From positions 1-64,000 of the forward strand of contig CACESE010000004.1 in assembly GCA_902562135.1 (NCBI GenBank): 64,000 bases of DNA, given 5' to 3'. Source of the DNA: an uncultured SAR86 cluster bacterium (GTDB lineage Bacteria > Pseudomonadota > Gammaproteobacteria > Magnimaribacterales > AG-339-G14). Each line of letters begins with the position of its first letter. The stretch's first letter is position 1. The position numbers and the translations under genes are program-made. Shown here piece by piece: positions 38,143-46,847 of the stretch. The notes beneath the pieces are model-generated. The model was not told the DNA's origin. It saw only the letters and a list, made by a program, of their open reading frames with translations, and searched no databases.

Positions 38143-38841
38143 TTAATCCCAAGCTTTAATTGGAGTAACTATCCCTCGTCTAACAATGGATCTATTTCTT
38201 CTCACCGAATTTTGGAATTCAGCAAAGTCGGCATTGTCCATATTCAATAGGTCTATAGTTGCCATTAAATTAGCCATATCGGTTCCGCCAATAAAAGCAA
38301 AGTGAGTGTACTCATCGCCTGCAACCACTCTTTCGACTCCGAAAGAGCTCGTCAACTGGCCGTTGGCCACCGCTGCATCAGTGAACTTCTTGTAAGCTTC
38401 TATATAAGAGGCCTCGTTTCTAACATTGATTTCAAATACAGCAAAGGCGGTGTCTTGAGTCCAGTCTCCAGCTTCGTAAACTGATTTCGCTAAAGTTTGT
38501 TCAGTAGGTACTGAAACCGCAGCAAGCTCAGTTAAGAAAGTTGCGTATTCAGGACAAGTGCTTAAGTTAGCAAATGTATCATTAAGCGCTTGCGCCCCTT
38601 GATAGGTGACAACAAATGTATGCGTTTGGGGCTCGTGTCCATTGAAGGCTTCGCCCATCAACGCAACCGAAAATGGAGCAGTTTGTCCACATTCAGATGC
38701 CATAAATTTATCCATCGCAGCGACTACCGCGGGAGGATTGCTAACAGTCATTCCAAAATAAGCATAGTAAAGATCATTGCCGTGATCGTCAGCAAAAGTA
38801 AAGCCGCTGAAAGCTAATAAAATTATTAATATTTTTTTCAT
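38143..38841 (-). CDS. Secreted protein of the tandem two-domain family, copy C
   Basis: A 232-residue protein with a signal peptide (MKKILIILLAFSGFTFA) and an acidic mature part built of two alpha/beta halves of about 100 residues, each starting with a strand such as YYAYFGMTVSNPPAV and AFAVFEINVRNEASYIEAY. The pattern is that of ferredoxin-like (ABM/dabb-type) domains in duplicate. Cysteines lie in SECGQT and LSTCPEY. It follows the two related genes at 38860 and 39576 on the same strand with an AAAGGA ribosome site. The family is not recognised. Confidence 0.75.
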   Translation of the reverse strand: MKKILIILLAFSGFTFADDHGNDLYYAYFGMTVSNPPAVVAAMDKFMASECGQTAPFSVALMGEAFNGHEPQTHTFVVTYQGAQALNDTFANLSTCPEYATFLTELAAVSVPTEQTLAKSVYEAGDWTQDTAFAVFEINVRNEASYIEAYKKFTDAAVANGQLTSSFGVERVVAGDEYTHFAFIGGTDMANLMATIDLLNMDNADFAEFQNSVRRNRSIVRRGIVTPIKAWD

Positions 38842-38859
38842 TGTGTTTTCCTTTAAAGA

Positions 38860-39561
38860 TTAATCAGCTGTGTAAATTTGCTCACAAACTTCGTAAGCAT
38901 CGTTAGCGACAGAGTCTTGTAATGCCACAAATGCATCATAAGCTCTGCCCCATTCAGCCCCTGCAAAATACTCGTCTACAAGTTTTCCAACAGCAGCTCC
39001 GTCTCTAGAGATTCCTCTAACCATCAACGTACCTACTTCATTAGGCCCACTTCCGATTGATTGCAGAATGCCAAGTTTAAAGTCGTGACCTGCAGCTTGA
39101 ATAGCCGACTCCAATGCAGTACCTGCAGCTAGATAAGCTGGCACATTTTCTGGAGAAACAACAACTCGAGTTGCTCTTTCGTACCCAGGATCTAGTTCAA
39201 ATCCTTTGATCGGTTTCCAATTAGCGCTATAAACAAGATCTCTTAAAGACTCGAGTCTTTTTGGCACATTATATGGGTCATATCCTTCTGATCCAGAGAG
39301 TTGTGCTTCAAAACTTGTGAATGCACTCCACACAAACATTTCACCAGGATAATTATGCCCTGAAGCGGTCACACATACACCGGCAGCAGTTGAACCTTGT
39401 GGTCCAAAAATTGCCTCAGCATTTGCTCTTAAAAACTCTGTGTACTCCGCAGGATTTTTTGCTTTCACATGAAATGAAGTGAAACTTCCCTCAGGTGCTT
39501 GTTGGGCAATCGCGCCAAAAGAAATGCCTAAGGTAGTGATTAAGATTAATATTTTTTTCAT
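38860..39561 (-). CDS. Secreted protein of the tandem two-domain family, copy B
   Basis: A 233-residue protein from ATG 39561, set by an AGGAGG ribosome site 6 bases before (an in-frame ATG at 39576 overlaps that site). Signal peptide MKKILILITTLGISFGAIA. It aligns by eye with copy A: NPAEYTEFLRAN versus DPMGYMEWARAS, then AAGVCVTASGHNYPGEMFVWSAFTS versus SAGVCLPSGGSEEFGDMYFYSLYDS, then the shared LSG...YDP. A Cys in the AGVC motif and another near the C-terminus (EVCEQIYTAD) may form a disulfide. Function unknown. Confidence 0.78.
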   Translation of the reverse strand: MKKILILITTLGISFGAIAQQAPEGSFTSFHVKAKNPAEYTEFLRANAEAIFGPQGSTAAGVCVTASGHNYPGEMFVWSAFTSFEAQLSGSEGYDPYNVPKRLESLRDLVYSANWKPIKGFELDPGYERATRVVVSPENVPAYLAAGTALESAIQAAGHDFKLGILQSIGSGPNEVGTLMVRGISRDGAAVGKLVDEYFAGAEWGRAYDAFVALQDSVANDAYEVCEQIYTAD

Positions 39562-39575
39562 ACTGCCTCCTTTCA

Positions 39576-40262
39576 TTATCTTACATAGACGACTTCACAG
39601 GTCATCATAAAACCTCTTTTGAGTTTTCTTAATTTAGGGAACTTCTCGCTTGCATCTATGTTCCAAGCTTCGTTTCTAGCATCAAGAAATTCTCCTAACC
39701 TAACAGATGTAGGCGCTTGAATGACTGCCATGACTTGGCCTGTGTAATCGCCAGTATTGATTAAAAACGCACCAAGCGTTACATCTTCGAAACCGTTAGC
39801 TTGAGCAGTTGCTTGATATGCTGCAATCTCTTGAATGTATCTTTGCGGATTCTTGGTGTAGACATTTATGTTGTAATTTGCGTAAGTCATGCCTACTTCA
39901 ACCCCTTCAGCTACTGGCGTTAACGCCGAGTAATGATCTATTGAAGAAACTGTTCTTTTGTCAGCAATTTTTGCTATTTCAGCAGCAACTTCAGGATCAT
40001 AATAATTTCCACTCAGTGAGTCTGCATGACTGTCATACAAACTGTAAAAATACATGTCGCCAAACTCCTCTGAACCACCACTAGGCAGGCAGACGCCAGC
40101 GCTAGCAGTATTAGAAGGAGGATTTGTAATTGGAGCGCTTGCTCTAGCCCACTCCATGTATCCCATTGGGTCAGCAGTATTTATTGTAAAAACATTCATA
40201 GCTGGAGCTGCAAATGCAGAACTGACTAAAAATGTAGATATAATTAATAGAATTTTTTTCAT
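39576..40262 (-). CDS. Secreted protein of the tandem two-domain family, copy A
   Basis: First gene of three on the minus strand. ATG 40262 is preceded by an AAGGAGAG ribosome site; an upstream frame start at 40301 would put that site inside the protein. A 228-residue product with signal peptide MKKILLIISTFLVSSAFA and two halves, the second beginning TYANYNINVYTKNPQRYIQ. Cys in AGVCLPSGG and near the end in MMTCEVVYV are shared with copy B. The second half ends in a basic stretch (KLRKLKRGF). Its leader GGAGAGAACAAAAATG is almost the same as that of the lipoprotein at 47822. Function unknown. Confidence 0.78.
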   Translation of the reverse strand: MKKILLIISTFLVSSAFAAPAMNVFTINTADPMGYMEWARASAPITNPPSNTASAGVCLPSGGSEEFGDMYFYSLYDSHADSLSGNYYDPEVAAEIAKIADKRTVSSIDHYSALTPVAEGVEVGMTYANYNINVYTKNPQRYIQEIAAYQATAQANGFEDVTLGAFLINTGDYTGQVMAVIQAPTSVRLGEFLDARNEAWNIDASEKFPKLRKLKRGFMMTCEVVYVR

Positions 40263-40348
40263 TTTTGTTCTCTCCTTAAAAAAATAAAAACGGACATCCA
40301 TTATCCACTAAAATAAGAAAAATTAAATGACTTACTTACATAGTTTCA

Positions 40349-40807
40349 ATGAATAAATTCTTAATATTTTTGTTTTTATTTTGCGCCTCAACCTTTTCCG
40401 TCTCGGAAGAGATCAAAATCTTAGAAGTCATAGATGGAGACACAGTATTAGCAGAATTTAAGGGCGAAAAGGTTAGAATCAGACTGTCAGAAATTGATGC
40501 TCCAGAATTAAATCAACCCTTCGGGAAAAGTGCAAAGTTGTGTTTAGCCGAATTAATCGATAACAATGAATATCTAGAATTCAATTTTGCAAACTTTGAC
40601 CGATACGGTCGTTCATTAGGATGGATCATGAAAAATGAGGAAAACTTAAATTATGAAATGATTAAAGAAGGATGTGCTTGGGTGTATGACCGTTATGTGG
40701 TTAACAAATCCATTTATAGTTTTCAAAAAAGTGCGCAATTAAAAAAACTTGGGCTTTGGAAACAGGATGATCCAATAAAACCTTGGGTGTGGAGAAGAAA
40801 TAATTAA
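40349..40807 (+). CDS. Secreted thermonuclease-type nuclease (SNase fold)
   Basis: A 152-residue protein: signal peptide (about residues 1-19), then a staphylococcal nuclease-like OB fold with VIDGDTVLA, RIRLSEIDAPE (Arg and Asp of the active site) and YGRSLGWI. The family hydrolyses DNA and RNA with Ca2+. Residues in the later part (AWVYDRYV) fit the SNase helix. In a marine bacterium it may scavenge extracellular nucleic acid in the periplasm. It lies 3 bp before selO. Confidence 0.88.
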   Translation: MNKFLIFLFLFCASTFSVSEEIKILEVIDGDTVLAEFKGEKVRIRLSEIDAPELNQPFGKSAKLCLAELIDNNEYLEFNFANFDRYGRSLGWIMKNEENLNYEMIKEGCAWVYDRYVVNKSIYSFQKSAQLKKLGLWKQDDPIKPWVWRRNN

Positions 40808-40810
40808 CAT

Positions 40811-42223
40811 ATGTCTAATTTAGATAACATTAACTTTAAAAACTCCTTTGGCGCTCTTTCTAATGAGTTTTATACCAAACAGAATTGGAGTCCTCTGCCC
40901 AAGGCGAAGTTAGTGAATTTTAACTATGACCTGGCAGAAGAATTGGGTTTGAAGAACGTTGACCCAAAAGCTTTAGTAAAAATTTTTAACGGTGAGATTT
41001 CTCTTGAAAATACCGATCCGCTCGCCATGGTCTATGCAGGACATCAATTTGGAAATTGGGTGCCACAATTAGGTGATGGTCGGGGAATATTGTTTGGACA
41101 AATAGAAACATCCAGCGGGTTAAAGGATTTACATATCAAAGGAGCAGGTAAAACACCTTATTCAAGATTTGGAGATGGTCGAGCCGTTCTCCGATCATCC
41201 ATTAGAGAGTATTTATGTGGCGAAGCAATGCACGGTTTAAAAATACCGTCGTCAAGATCATTAATAATATTTACTGGAGAAGAACCCGTCTTCCGAGAAA
41301 CTACTGAGCCAGGCGCCATGATAGTGAGATCGGCAAGTACGCACGTACGTTTTGGAAATTTTGAATACTTATGTCACAACGACAAAAAAGAACTTCTGCC
41401 TGAATTAATGACTCATGTAATTGAGGAATATTTTCCGGAATATAACGAACTAGCAAATAAATTTGAGTTATTTTTTGAATCGGTGGTGCGTAAAACTGCG
41501 GAACTTATAGCACATTGGCAAACTGTTGGCTTTGCTCACGGGGTTATGAATACCGATAATATGTCTATTCTGGGAGAAACCTTTGATTTTGGCCCTTTTG
41601 GTTTCTTGGAAAACTACCAACCAGATTACATTTGCAATCATTCAGATTATCAAGGGCGTTATGCTTTTAATAATCAACCAAACATTGGTCTTTGGAACTG
41701 CCAAGCTTTAGCAGCAGCCTTATCACCAATTATTGAAGAGACTGCTTTGAAAAAAGCTTTAGAAAGTTATCAAATCTATTTTTACAATCATTTCATTCAA
41801 TTATTTAGAAAAAAAATGGGTCTATTGAAAAAAGATCCCAAGGATTTCGAGCTCATTGAAGAAATTTTGGATTGGCTGATGAAAGAAAAAATTGATTACA
41901 CAAATTTCTTCAGAAATTTTAGTGATTTTATCCATGGCGATAATTTGTTTAGTTGGAAAGAAAAATTTCTTAATAGATTAGAGTTAGAAAAAATCTCTCG
42001 AAATCAACATGAAGATATAGTGAAGGCTAATAATCCAAAATTTATACTTAGAAATTATCTGGCCCAAGTCGCCATTGAAAAAGCAGAAAAAGATGACTTT
42101 TCAGAAGTAGATAATCTTTTAAAAATTTTAAAAGATCCTTTTTCTGAGCATGATGATTTTGAAGATTACGCTAGTGAATCACCTGAGTGGGGGAAAAATT
42201 TAGAGATTTCCTGCTCCTCTTAA
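40811..42223 (+). CDS. selO: SelO/YdiU protein adenylyltransferase
   Basis: Pseudokinase that AMPylates proteins on Ser/Thr/Tyr and is linked to redox stress. Signatures: VYAGHQFGNWVPQLGDGRG at residues 75-92, KGAGKTPYSRFGDGRAVLRS, and the active-site HGVMNTDNMSILG with Asp249 and Asn250, followed by a DFG-like Asp259. The C-terminus ends ISCSS: the cysteine (residue 468) takes the place of the selenocysteine in animal SELENOO, as in most bacteria. The 470-residue length is usual. The stop codon overlaps by 4 bp the end of a small minus-strand gene. Confidence 0.95.
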   Translation: MSNLDNINFKNSFGALSNEFYTKQNWSPLPKAKLVNFNYDLAEELGLKNVDPKALVKIFNGEISLENTDPLAMVYAGHQFGNWVPQLGDGRGILFGQIETSSGLKDLHIKGAGKTPYSRFGDGRAVLRSSIREYLCGEAMHGLKIPSSRSLIIFTGEEPVFRETTEPGAMIVRSASTHVRFGNFEYLCHNDKKELLPELMTHVIEEYFPEYNELANKFELFFESVVRKTAELIAHWQTVGFAHGVMNTDNMSILGETFDFGPFGFLENYQPDYICNHSDYQGRYAFNNQPNIGLWNCQALAAALSPIIEETALKKALESYQIYFYNHFIQLFRKKMGLLKKDPKDFELIEEILDWLMKEKIDYTNFFRNFSDFIHGDNLFSWKEKFLNRLELEKISRNQHEDIVKANNPKFILRNYLAQVAIEKAEKDDFSEVDNLLKILKDPFSEHDDFEDYASESPEWGKNLEISCSS

Positions 42224-42342
42224 GTTTTTCTAACACAATTACGACAAACTTTTTTTAAGCCCATCAGCCCATAACGATCTTTATCGAAAAAATAAAAAGG
42301 CAGCTCTTTTTTGCAATTCAAGCATTCTTTCTTATCTTTCAT
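42220..42342 (-). CDS. 40-residue zinc-ribbon-like protein, unknown function
   Basis: A short reading frame with two CxxC pairs: ECLNCKKELP at residues 6-15 and KVCRNCVRKT at residues 31-40, separated by 22 residues with FYFFDKDRYGLMG. This is a four-cysteine zinc knuckle pattern, resembling the metal ribbon of HNH-type or DNA-binding proteins but without catalytic residues. Rich in Lys and Arg, so it may bind nucleic acid. The ribosome site is weak. It overlaps the end of selO by 4 bp. Cysteine spacing argues against chance. Confidence 0.6.
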   Translation of the reverse strand: MKDKKECLNCKKELPFYFFDKDRYGLMGLKKVCRNCVRKT

Positions 42343-42404
42343 TCATTGAATTTAACAGATAATCAAAAAAAGAAATACAGCCTCGAGCTGGTATAAAACT
42401 TGTC

Positions 42405-42439
42405 AAAAAAAAGTTGCCCCAGTTAAAAACCGGGGCAAC
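42405..42439 (-). terminator. Strong Rho-independent terminator (minus strand)
   Basis: On the minus strand: GTTGCCCC, an 11-base loop, GGGGCAAC, then eight T. It lies 38 bp past the stop of the 33-residue gene and should end its transcript, leaving the 40-residue gene downstream on a separate or readthrough transcript. Confidence 0.88.
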
Positions 42440-42476
42440 GTGGGGGAGAAGAAACTTTTTTGTTACTCCTTTAACG

Positions 42477-42578
42477 TCAGGAAGCGAAGGTTAATATTCC
42501 TAAGCTGCCTACATATACAACTGCAGAGAGACATATGACATAACCTAACGTACCTAACAGTGTTTTTGTATAGTTCAT
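42477..42578 (-). CDS. 33-residue single-pass membrane peptide
   Basis: Starts at ATG 42578 after a CGGAGTT ribosome site and reads MNYTKTLLGTLGYVICLSAVV and on to ILTFAS: one hydrophobic helix of about 22 residues with a short polar N-terminus. It has its own TATAAT box (42610-42615) and is followed by a strong terminator, so it forms a complete small transcription unit of about 170 bases. A longer frame to 42665 is also open but lacks a ribosome site and crosses the promoter. Function unknown; the layout is that of small regulatory or stress membrane peptides. Confidence 0.65.
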   Translation of the reverse strand: MNYTKTLLGTLGYVICLSAVVYVGSLGILTFAS

Positions 42579-42609
42579 TAAAACAACTCCGTTTATTAAA
42601 CTTGGGCAT

Positions 42610-42615
42610 ATTATA
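42610..42615 (-). promoter_or_regulatory. Candidate -10 box for the 33-residue membrane peptide
   Basis: Reads TATAAT on the minus strand, about 31 bp before ATG 42578, leaving room for a short 5' leader with the CGGAGTT site. A -35-like TTTGGG lies 16-17 bp upstream. Together with the terminator at 42405 it outlines one small unit. Confidence 0.5.
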
Positions 42616-42908
42616 GTAAGCAACAACTTTCCCAAAAATTGGTTAAGAATCATGTTTAAAATCATTAAATGTTCTAAAAGTTATCAAAAAAGCTATTTTT
42701 ATTACCAATTCTGCCCAAACCGGCTGAAAGTATACTTAAATAAGGATTTGAAGCTAGGTCAATTTGTCTAATTTCTTCATTTTTTTAAACAAAAATATAT
42801 AGTTTTTATAAAAAGTTATAAAAAATCTATTTTTTTATGCCTTTTTTTGAATTTATTTCGTATTTAAATTGCTGCTAAGATTATTTTTTAAAAAACAAAA
42901 GGAGAAAA
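42616..42908. other. AT-rich intergenic region
   Basis: About 290 bp without a convincing gene. The left end holds the upstream part of the minus-strand promoter above; the right end has AAAAGGAG, the ribosome site for the oxidoreductase at 42909. In between is AT-rich with several runs of T and no long inverted repeat. An ATG frame of 13 codons at 42837 (MPFFEF and on to CC, stop) could be a leader peptide but has no ribosome site. I see nothing else. Confidence 0.5.
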
Positions 42909-43916
42909 ATGAAACAGATACAACTATCTAAGCCTGGAGGCCTTGAGAATCTTAAACTTACCGATACTGAAAACCCTTCGCTAAAAGATAATGAAGTTCT
43001 TTTAAAAGTCCACGCAAGCAGTTTAAATTATCACGACCTTATGGTTGCTCTAGGCTTGATCCCAACAGAGGATAAAAGAGTGCCATTGTCCGACGCGGCT
43101 GGTGAAATTTTAGAAGTAGGTAAAGACGTTTCTAAGTGGACTGTTGGAGACAAAGTTATGAGTATGTGCTTTCCAAACTGGGTCAGTGGTCCGCCAAAAT
43201 ATGATTTATTAAGTTTTATTGGCGACAATCAAGACGGCTATGCCACAGAGCTTATCTCGATACCAGAATCAGCGATCACCAAAATTCCTAATAATTTAAA
43301 TTTTAAGGAGGCTGCTACTTTGCCATGTGCTGGGCTCACTGCATGGAGGGCTTTGGTAGATGAAGGTAGATTAAAGTCTGGAGAAACTGTTTTAGTTCAA
43401 GGCACGGGTGGAGTATCGGTGTTTGCTTTACAACTTGCTAAAACTTTTGGGGCTACTGTAATTGCCACTTCATCAAGTGAGGAGAAACTGGAAAAATTAA
43501 AATCACTGGGAGCAGATCATTTAATTAATTACAAAGCTCATCCTGAATGGGGAAAAGAGGTTTTAAAAATAACCAATAATGAGGGCGTGGACCACGTTGT
43601 TGAAGTGGGAGGCGCAGGAACCTTTAGTGAATCTGTTCGTTGCACAAAGCTTGCAGGCCATATCGCATTGATAGGTGTTCTGAGCGGACCTTCGGTTAGC
43701 GAGATTATTTTACCAAGAATATTTTTGAAGCAAATTAGATTGAGTGGAATTGCGATGGCTAACCAAGATTCTCAAATTGCCATGATCGACTATTTAGAGA
43801 AAAATGAAATCAAACCTGAAATTAGCGACAGTTTTGATCTTAAGGATTTAGGTGCTGCCTTTCAACATCAAATAGATAATAAACATTTCGGCAAAATATC
43901 AATTGATATAGGCTAA
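42909..43916 (+). CDS. MDR-superfamily zinc-type alcohol dehydrogenase-like oxidoreductase
   Basis: A 335-residue medium-chain dehydrogenase/reductase. N-terminal GroES-like domain with VHASSLNYHDLMVALGL; the cofactor-binding Rossmann fold has VLVQGTGGVSVFALQLAK and later VIATSSSEEKLEKLKSLGAD. The structural zinc cysteine cluster is missing, and the SLNYHD pattern is of the quinone-oxidoreductase side of the family, so it may be a zinc-free NADPH reductase acting on enals or quinones. The AAGGAG ribosome site is strong. Substrate unknown. Confidence 0.85.
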   Translation: MKQIQLSKPGGLENLKLTDTENPSLKDNEVLLKVHASSLNYHDLMVALGLIPTEDKRVPLSDAAGEILEVGKDVSKWTVGDKVMSMCFPNWVSGPPKYDLLSFIGDNQDGYATELISIPESAITKIPNNLNFKEAATLPCAGLTAWRALVDEGRLKSGETVLVQGTGGVSVFALQLAKTFGATVIATSSSEEKLEKLKSLGADHLINYKAHPEWGKEVLKITNNEGVDHVVEVGGAGTFSESVRCTKLAGHIALIGVLSGPSVSEIILPRIFLKQIRLSGIAMANQDSQIAMIDYLEKNEIKPEISDSFDLKDLGAAFQHQIDNKHFGKISIDIG

Positions 43917-43977
43917 TCCCTATGACAGTATTAGTCGCAAAGAAATTGCTACAATAATCGAGGTTTTGGGGGGTGAT

Positions 43978-46023
43978 ATGAAAAAACTTATTCTGTTAGT
44001 TGCTGTTATTTTTTTAGCGAGTTGTTCTGATGAATCATTGGACGTCGTTATCACGCCTGTCGATAAGGTCAAAGATCCAAATTCGGACTTTAATGAATTG
44101 AGAAACGCCTATTTTGGGGATACGCACGTCCATACAAAACATTCTTTTGATGCTTATCTCTTTGGTACTACTGGTTCTCCAGCTGATGCTTATAGGTATG
44201 CTAGAGGTGAAACCGTGAAACATCCTGCAGGCTTTGATATGAAACTGGTTGAGCCACTTGATTTTTATATGGTCTCAGATCACGGTTTTTTTATGGGCAT
44301 GATGGAAGCTTATGCTGATACTTCTACAGATATCTCTAACGCTCCAGGTGCGGAAATATTTCATAACATGAACGCGCCAGAAAATTTAACTATCGAAAAT
44401 GGTGCTACTAGGTTAAATACTTTTGCCTCAACGATAGCAAATTTTTTCTTAAATCCGAGATCTTATTTTGACCCTGAACTTTGGCGAGCTGTTTTAACAC
44501 AAAACCTAGCAAGAGGCTTAGAAATTTATGATCATGAAGTTCACCTATCTGCTTGGGCAGATGTCGTAAAAGCAGCGAATGATGCTTATGATCCAGGAAA
44601 CTTCACTACTTTTATAGGTTATGAATTCACTACTTCTACTGACGTCGCAAATGAAAACCTACACAGAAATGTGATGTTCAAATCATCAAATGCTCCTAAA
44701 AGACCTTACACTAGAATTGATTCCATTAATCCAGAAGATCTTTGGAACTGGATGGATAAACTTCGAGAACAAGGTGTAGATAGTATTGCTTTTCCACACA
44801 ATAGTAATGGTTCCAATGGACAAATGTTTGAAATGGAAACTTTCCATGGCGAACCTTTGTCGAAGGAATATGCTGCCTTGAGAATGAGAAACGAGCCCAT
44901 AGTAGAAATGACTCAGGTCAAAGGTACTTCTGATACTCACCCATTATTGTCACCTAATGATGAATGGGCTGATTTCGAGATCATGGAGGCAAGAATAGGT
45001 AGTATCCCTCCAGCTTTTAGTTTTCCTGCGGGAGGTTATGTTAGAGATGCTTACATTAGAGGTTTAATGTCGAATCAATTTGGTACGGGTAATCCCTACA
45101 AATTTGGTTTGATCGGAGCAAGTGACACGCATGTACTTGGTGGCGGTTTTAGAGAAGATAATTATTGGTCAAAAATTGGCTTAGTTGATGCAGATCCAAG
45201 AGCAAGAGGCAGTGTCCCCGTTGCTGAAGAAGATCGTAATCTCGTACCTAACAGAGGCGGAGTTTCTTTCGCAGAATATGAACAAGGTGACTATGTCATT
45301 GGTGGTTTAGAAAATTGGGGCGCATCTGGTCTCGCTGGAGCTTGGGCAGAAGAAAATACAAGAGAATCTATTTTTAATGCTTTTAGAAGAAAAGAAACAT
45401 TTGCTACTTCAGGGCCAAGAATTTTAGTTAGATTTTTTGGCGGATATGATTTGGACGAATTAACATTTGAAAACGAAAATATAATAAAAGATGCTTATGA
45501 TTCAGGTGTGCCAATGGGAGGAGATATTTTTGAGGAAGAAACCGATAAAGCTCCTAGCTTTTTAATCTGGGCGCAAAGAGACGTCAATGGCGCGCCTTTA
45601 CAAAGAATACAGGTAATTAAAGGGTCAATTAGTAGAGCAGATTCCCGTCCAACTGAGAAAGTTTATGACGTGGCTTGTTCGGATGGTCTTGAAGTAGATT
45701 CTCAAACTAACCGATGTCCGGATAATGGCGCCCGTGTGGATATAGAAACTTGTGCAATATCAAAAAATGTTGGCGCAGCAGAACTGAAAACGATTTGGAC
45801 CGATCCAGATTTTGATAAAACTGATAGCGCTTTTTATTACGTAAGAGTTTTAGAAAATCCAACGTGTCGATGGTCTACTTGGGATGCAATTCGAGCTGGC
45901 TTTAAGCCTAGAGAAGATTTGCACGACACGATTCAAGACCGAGCATGGAGTTCGCCGATTTGGTACACGCCAAATGATGCTGAAAATCCAACGCCAATTA
46001 GATTAAATTCAGAAAGGCTTTAA
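43978..46023 (+). CDS. DUF3604 lipoprotein with PHP-like metal-binding N-terminus
   Basis: A 681-residue lipoprotein from ATG 43978, set by a GGGGGTG ribosome site; lipobox with Cys16 (LASC). Near the N-terminus YFGDTHVHTKHSFDAY and DFYMVSDHGFF are PHP-phosphoesterase-like metal sites, and SDTHVLGGGF and TSGPRILVRF are DUF3604 signatures. The end has two Cys-bearing segments (YDVACSDG and TCAIS) after the core. The function of DUF3604 is unknown; a hydrolase on the cell surface or periplasmic face is likely. It is followed 14 bp later by a parvulin and then by a HupE-like gene, an association that looks purposeful. Confidence 0.88.
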   Translation: MKKLILLVAVIFLASCSDESLDVVITPVDKVKDPNSDFNELRNAYFGDTHVHTKHSFDAYLFGTTGSPADAYRYARGETVKHPAGFDMKLVEPLDFYMVSDHGFFMGMMEAYADTSTDISNAPGAEIFHNMNAPENLTIENGATRLNTFASTIANFFLNPRSYFDPELWRAVLTQNLARGLEIYDHEVHLSAWADVVKAANDAYDPGNFTTFIGYEFTTSTDVANENLHRNVMFKSSNAPKRPYTRIDSINPEDLWNWMDKLREQGVDSIAFPHNSNGSNGQMFEMETFHGEPLSKEYAALRMRNEPIVEMTQVKGTSDTHPLLSPNDEWADFEIMEARIGSIPPAFSFPAGGYVRDAYIRGLMSNQFGTGNPYKFGLIGASDTHVLGGGFREDNYWSKIGLVDADPRARGSVPVAEEDRNLVPNRGGVSFAEYEQGDYVIGGLENWGASGLAGAWAEENTRESIFNAFRRKETFATSGPRILVRFFGGYDLDELTFENENIIKDAYDSGVPMGGDIFEEETDKAPSFLIWAQRDVNGAPLQRIQVIKGSISRADSRPTEKVYDVACSDGLEVDSQTNRCPDNGARVDIETCAISKNVGAAELKTIWTDPDFDKTDSAFYYVRVLENPTCRWSTWDAIRAGFKPREDLHDTIQDRAWSSPIWYTPNDAENPTPIRLNSERL

Positions 46024-46037
46024 TTCATTCCAGAAAA

Positions 46038-46847
46038 ATGGTTCGTAAAGTAGCTATTTTTTTTACAATAGGATTAATCATCTTGGCCTTGGATTTAGTC
46101 TATTCAACTCTTAAAGATGAAAGATTAATTTATATTTCTGAAGAAGAAGTTTATAGCCTTTTAAATACTTGGGCTTTACAAGTAGGAAGAAATCCAAACC
46201 CTGATGAAGCAAAAGCTGTAATAGACAATTTAATTGAAGAAGAAATTCTCTATAGAGAAGCTTTAAGGTTGGGCCTGGATGCAAATGATCAAATAATCAA
46301 AAGAAGATTGGCACAAAAGTTAATGTTCTTAAAACAAGAATCTAGAGGAGAAAAACTTAGGGACGAAGAAGTTTTAAATTTCTACAATGAGAATAAAGAA
46401 AAATACTTAATTGCAAGGCAGTTTGATTTCACTCACCTTTTTTTTGCAAAGGATAGCAATGGCTCCGCCAGAGCAGTAGAAGCAGAGCGTCTTTTAAAAA
46501 AATCTCAAAAAATTCAAAGCGATGTTTTCTTTCTGGGTAAAAATTTTACAAATAAAAGCGTTAAAGAGTTGAAAAAAGATTTCGGAGCCCTCTTTGCCCA
46601 AGCTTTTACAAATCTTGAAATAAATAAATGGTCAGAGCCAATTGAATCTACTTACGGAAGCCACTTGGTGAAAATTATTGGCATACAACCTGAGAGAATG
46701 CCTAGCCTTGAAGAAATAAAACCACGTGTGTTGATCGATCTTGACCTTCAAAAGAAAGACTCAGCTTTGTCCGAATACCTTAATAATTTAAAAGACGAAT
46801 ACGAAATCATAATCAGCAGAAGCTTGGAACAAACCTATAATGAATAA
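46038..46847 (+). CDS. Membrane-anchored PpiC-type (parvulin) peptidyl-prolyl isomerase
   Basis: A 269-residue protein with one N-terminal helix (residues 5-22) that anchors it to the inner membrane facing the periplasm. A SurA-like N-terminal helical region has EEEILYREALRLGLDANDQIIKRRLAQKL; the PpiC domain has RQFDFTHLFFAKD and the C-terminal EPIESTYGSHLVKI, where parvulins keep their GxHxVKV motif. It overlaps the HupE-like gene by 8 bp. It may be a dedicated foldase for the DUF3604 lipoprotein or the HupE-like protein. Confidence 0.85.
   Translation: MVRKVAIFFTIGLIILALDLVYSTLKDERLIYISEEEVYSLLNTWALQVGRNPNPDEAKAVIDNLIEEEILYREALRLGLDANDQIIKRRLAQKLMFLKQESRGEKLRDEEVLNFYNENKEKYLIARQFDFTHLFFAKDSNGSARAVEAERLLKKSQKIQSDVFFLGKNFTNKSVKELKKDFGALFAQAFTNLEINKWSEPIESTYGSHLVKIIGIQPERMPSLEEIKPRVLIDLDLQKKDSALSEYLNNLKDEYEIIISRSLEQTYNE

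Noticed and set aside
42579-42665. Longer version (62 residues) of the small membrane peptide
   Set aside because: It would be translated through the TATAAT box and the GGAGTT site and has no ribosome site of its own.
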